From Chrysochromulina parva (taxonomy: Eukaryota; Haptophyta; Prymnesiales; Chrysochromulinaceae), in assembly GCA_002887195.1 (NCBI GenBank), contig PJAB01000419.1, positions 1-27,274 of the forward strand: 27,274 nt of DNA. The letters run 5' to 3'. Every line of letters begins with the position of its first letter. The stretch's first letter is position 1. The position numbers and the translations under genes were made by a program. Shown piece by piece: positions 26,236 to 27,274 of the stretch. The notes below the pieces were generated by a model. It ran no database searches. It was not told the origin of the DNA and saw only the letters and a program-made list of their open reading frames with translations.

Positions 26236-27132
26236 GGTGCGCCATGAGGGCGACGAATCGACGGCGGAGGAGCAAAGCAGGGCGGGGCAGCGGAAGCCCA
26301 GGAGCTGCCACGAGCGCCGGTAAGCGCCTAAGTCGGCGCCCCGAAGACGTCCCAGGAGGAGCTGGGGATGGAGCAGAGGTCCAGGTAGCGGTCCGCCGCA
26401 GGTCCTTGCGCCTGTGAAGCGGATGACCTTCACAGATGACCTTCACAGATGACCTTCACAGATGACCTGGCCTAACGGCACTGGTGGATAGGGCCACGCA
26501 TCGCTTTAGCCGCGGAGCGGGATCCCCGTGCGAACGGGAGCTGCAGCATGCGCTTCATGACGCCAACTCGCCGCGCACACAGTCGTGCGCGTGCGGCGCG
26601 GGCGGGCTATTAAATGGGCAGCGGTTTCTCGTTGGTACGATGGCTTTCGAGTACACGTGCGGCGGGAGGCGCGCGGATTAGTAGTGAAAGTCTGTCTGGC
26701 GCGCCGAAAACATAGAAGATGCGCTCGTCGAACGATTTATTTACCGCCCAGCACACAGTGCCTCGGTCCCATGGTCCTCGCCGCGCGGTGCGCCCGTCGC
26801 CGGCGAGCAAACACAGACCGGTCGATCGTTATACGATTTCAAAAGCACGACGGTCCGTAGGTTTTCCTTAGTGGTAAAAAACCTATTTTCTCTTTGCAAT
26901 GCGAGTGAGATTTCTGGCCCTCCGGTTTCCCCACACATTCCGCACATGACCTTCAAGTGTGGTGACGCAGCCATTATGAGAAAAAAAGGTTTCACAGCCA
27001 ATGTTTATAATTCGACACCCAAGACACCGGACCGGCGTACATACGGATGCGGTTACCATTAGCTCGGGGACCCCCGGACCCCCTATTATCACAGCCATAC
27101 TCGATCAGCCGCCGGGCCGGGCCGCACATAGC
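26236..27132. other. Intergenic region right of the bromodomain gene
   Basis: These 897 bp hold the presumed 3' UTR, a 13-bp tandem repeat (26422-26469) and a comparatively AT-richer patch (about 26690-27060). A minus-strand open frame of 86 codons at 26741-27001 has no recognisable motif and I do not call it. No RNA gene was recognised. Confidence 0.5.
26422..26469. repeat. Tandem repeat GATGACCTTCACA, 3.6 copies
   Basis: Three perfect 13-bp units and a partial fourth lie about 190 bp after the bromodomain stop codon. A single related ATGACCTTCA occurs at about 26946. Confidence 0.93.
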
Positions 27133-27273
27133 TTAGCCCCGCCCGGTCGCCTTGAGCGCGTCCTTGATAAGGCGCATCTTCATCTCGGTGATCTTCTTCC
27201 GGATACCCTTCGCGTCGCCCACCTGCGCAGCCGCTGCGAGCTGCTGCGTGTGGTGTACGAAGAACGACTTGGC
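27133..27273 (-). CDS. C-terminal end of an unidentified protein (partial)
   Basis: On the minus strand a frame enters from the right edge and ends at TAA (27133-27135). It codes 46 residues beginning AKSFFVHHTQQ and ending LIKDALKATGRG. The sequence is helical, basic and codon-consistent with the other genes here. It is 5'-truncated by the window edge, so the family cannot be told. It is convergent with the bromodomain gene. Confidence 0.6.
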   Translation of the reverse strand, partial: AKSFFVHHTQQLAAAAQVGDAKGIRKKITEMKMRLIKDALKATGRG

Positions 27274-27274
27274 G

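Overview
The window reads as nuclear DNA of a GC-rich unicellular eukaryote, most likely an alga. It has long, mostly intronless reading frames, a few short spliceosomal introns (one GT-AG, one best read as GC-AG), Ala/Ser/Gly/Pro low-complexity tracts and no bacterial operon signals. A haptophyte is my best guess; a dinoflagellate or pelagophyte is possible. This rests on gene style only. No rRNA, tRNA, CRISPR array or transposase gene was recognised.

Layout: (1) 892-2253 (-) aldo/keto reductase with a hydrophobic C-terminal tail; (2) 2445-4087 (+) pectinacetylesterase/Notum-like hydrolase with one intron made of repeats; (3) 5079-15860 (-) a giant intronless gene, about 3,593 aa, for a NACHT - RelA/SpoT-like insert - LRR - Roc-COR - zinc-ribbon - ADP-ribosyltransferase-like protein; (4) 16897-17685 (+) a lysine-rich protein whose signal peptide lies in a short, separate first exon; (5) 18261-20321 (-) SGNH-hydrolase fused to a chromo-barrel-like domain and a coiled coil; (6) 20462-21562 (+) two-module glyoxalase/VOC-fold protein; (7) 21892-23613 (+) PIN-like/auxin-efflux-carrier-type transporter; (8) 23811-26235 (+) BET-like protein with four bromodomains and an ET domain, with one 79-bp intron; (9) 27133-27273 (-) the C-terminal end of an unidentified gene cut by the window edge.

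The first six genes alternate strand strictly, giving three head-to-head pairs. Two of their shared upstream regions carry the same CAAGT/TCACGTCA motif tract, which may link regulation of the AKR/esterase pair and the SGNH/VOC pair. The genes do not form an obvious pathway.

Most notable points: the giant protein joins two nucleotide-switch modules (NACHT and Roc) with LRR sensors and a C-terminal ART-type domain, an architecture expected of a sensor/effector or innate-immunity-like protein. In addition, both introns that can be delimited well carry direct repeats of exon sequence at their borders, as expected for introns born by local duplication or break repair.
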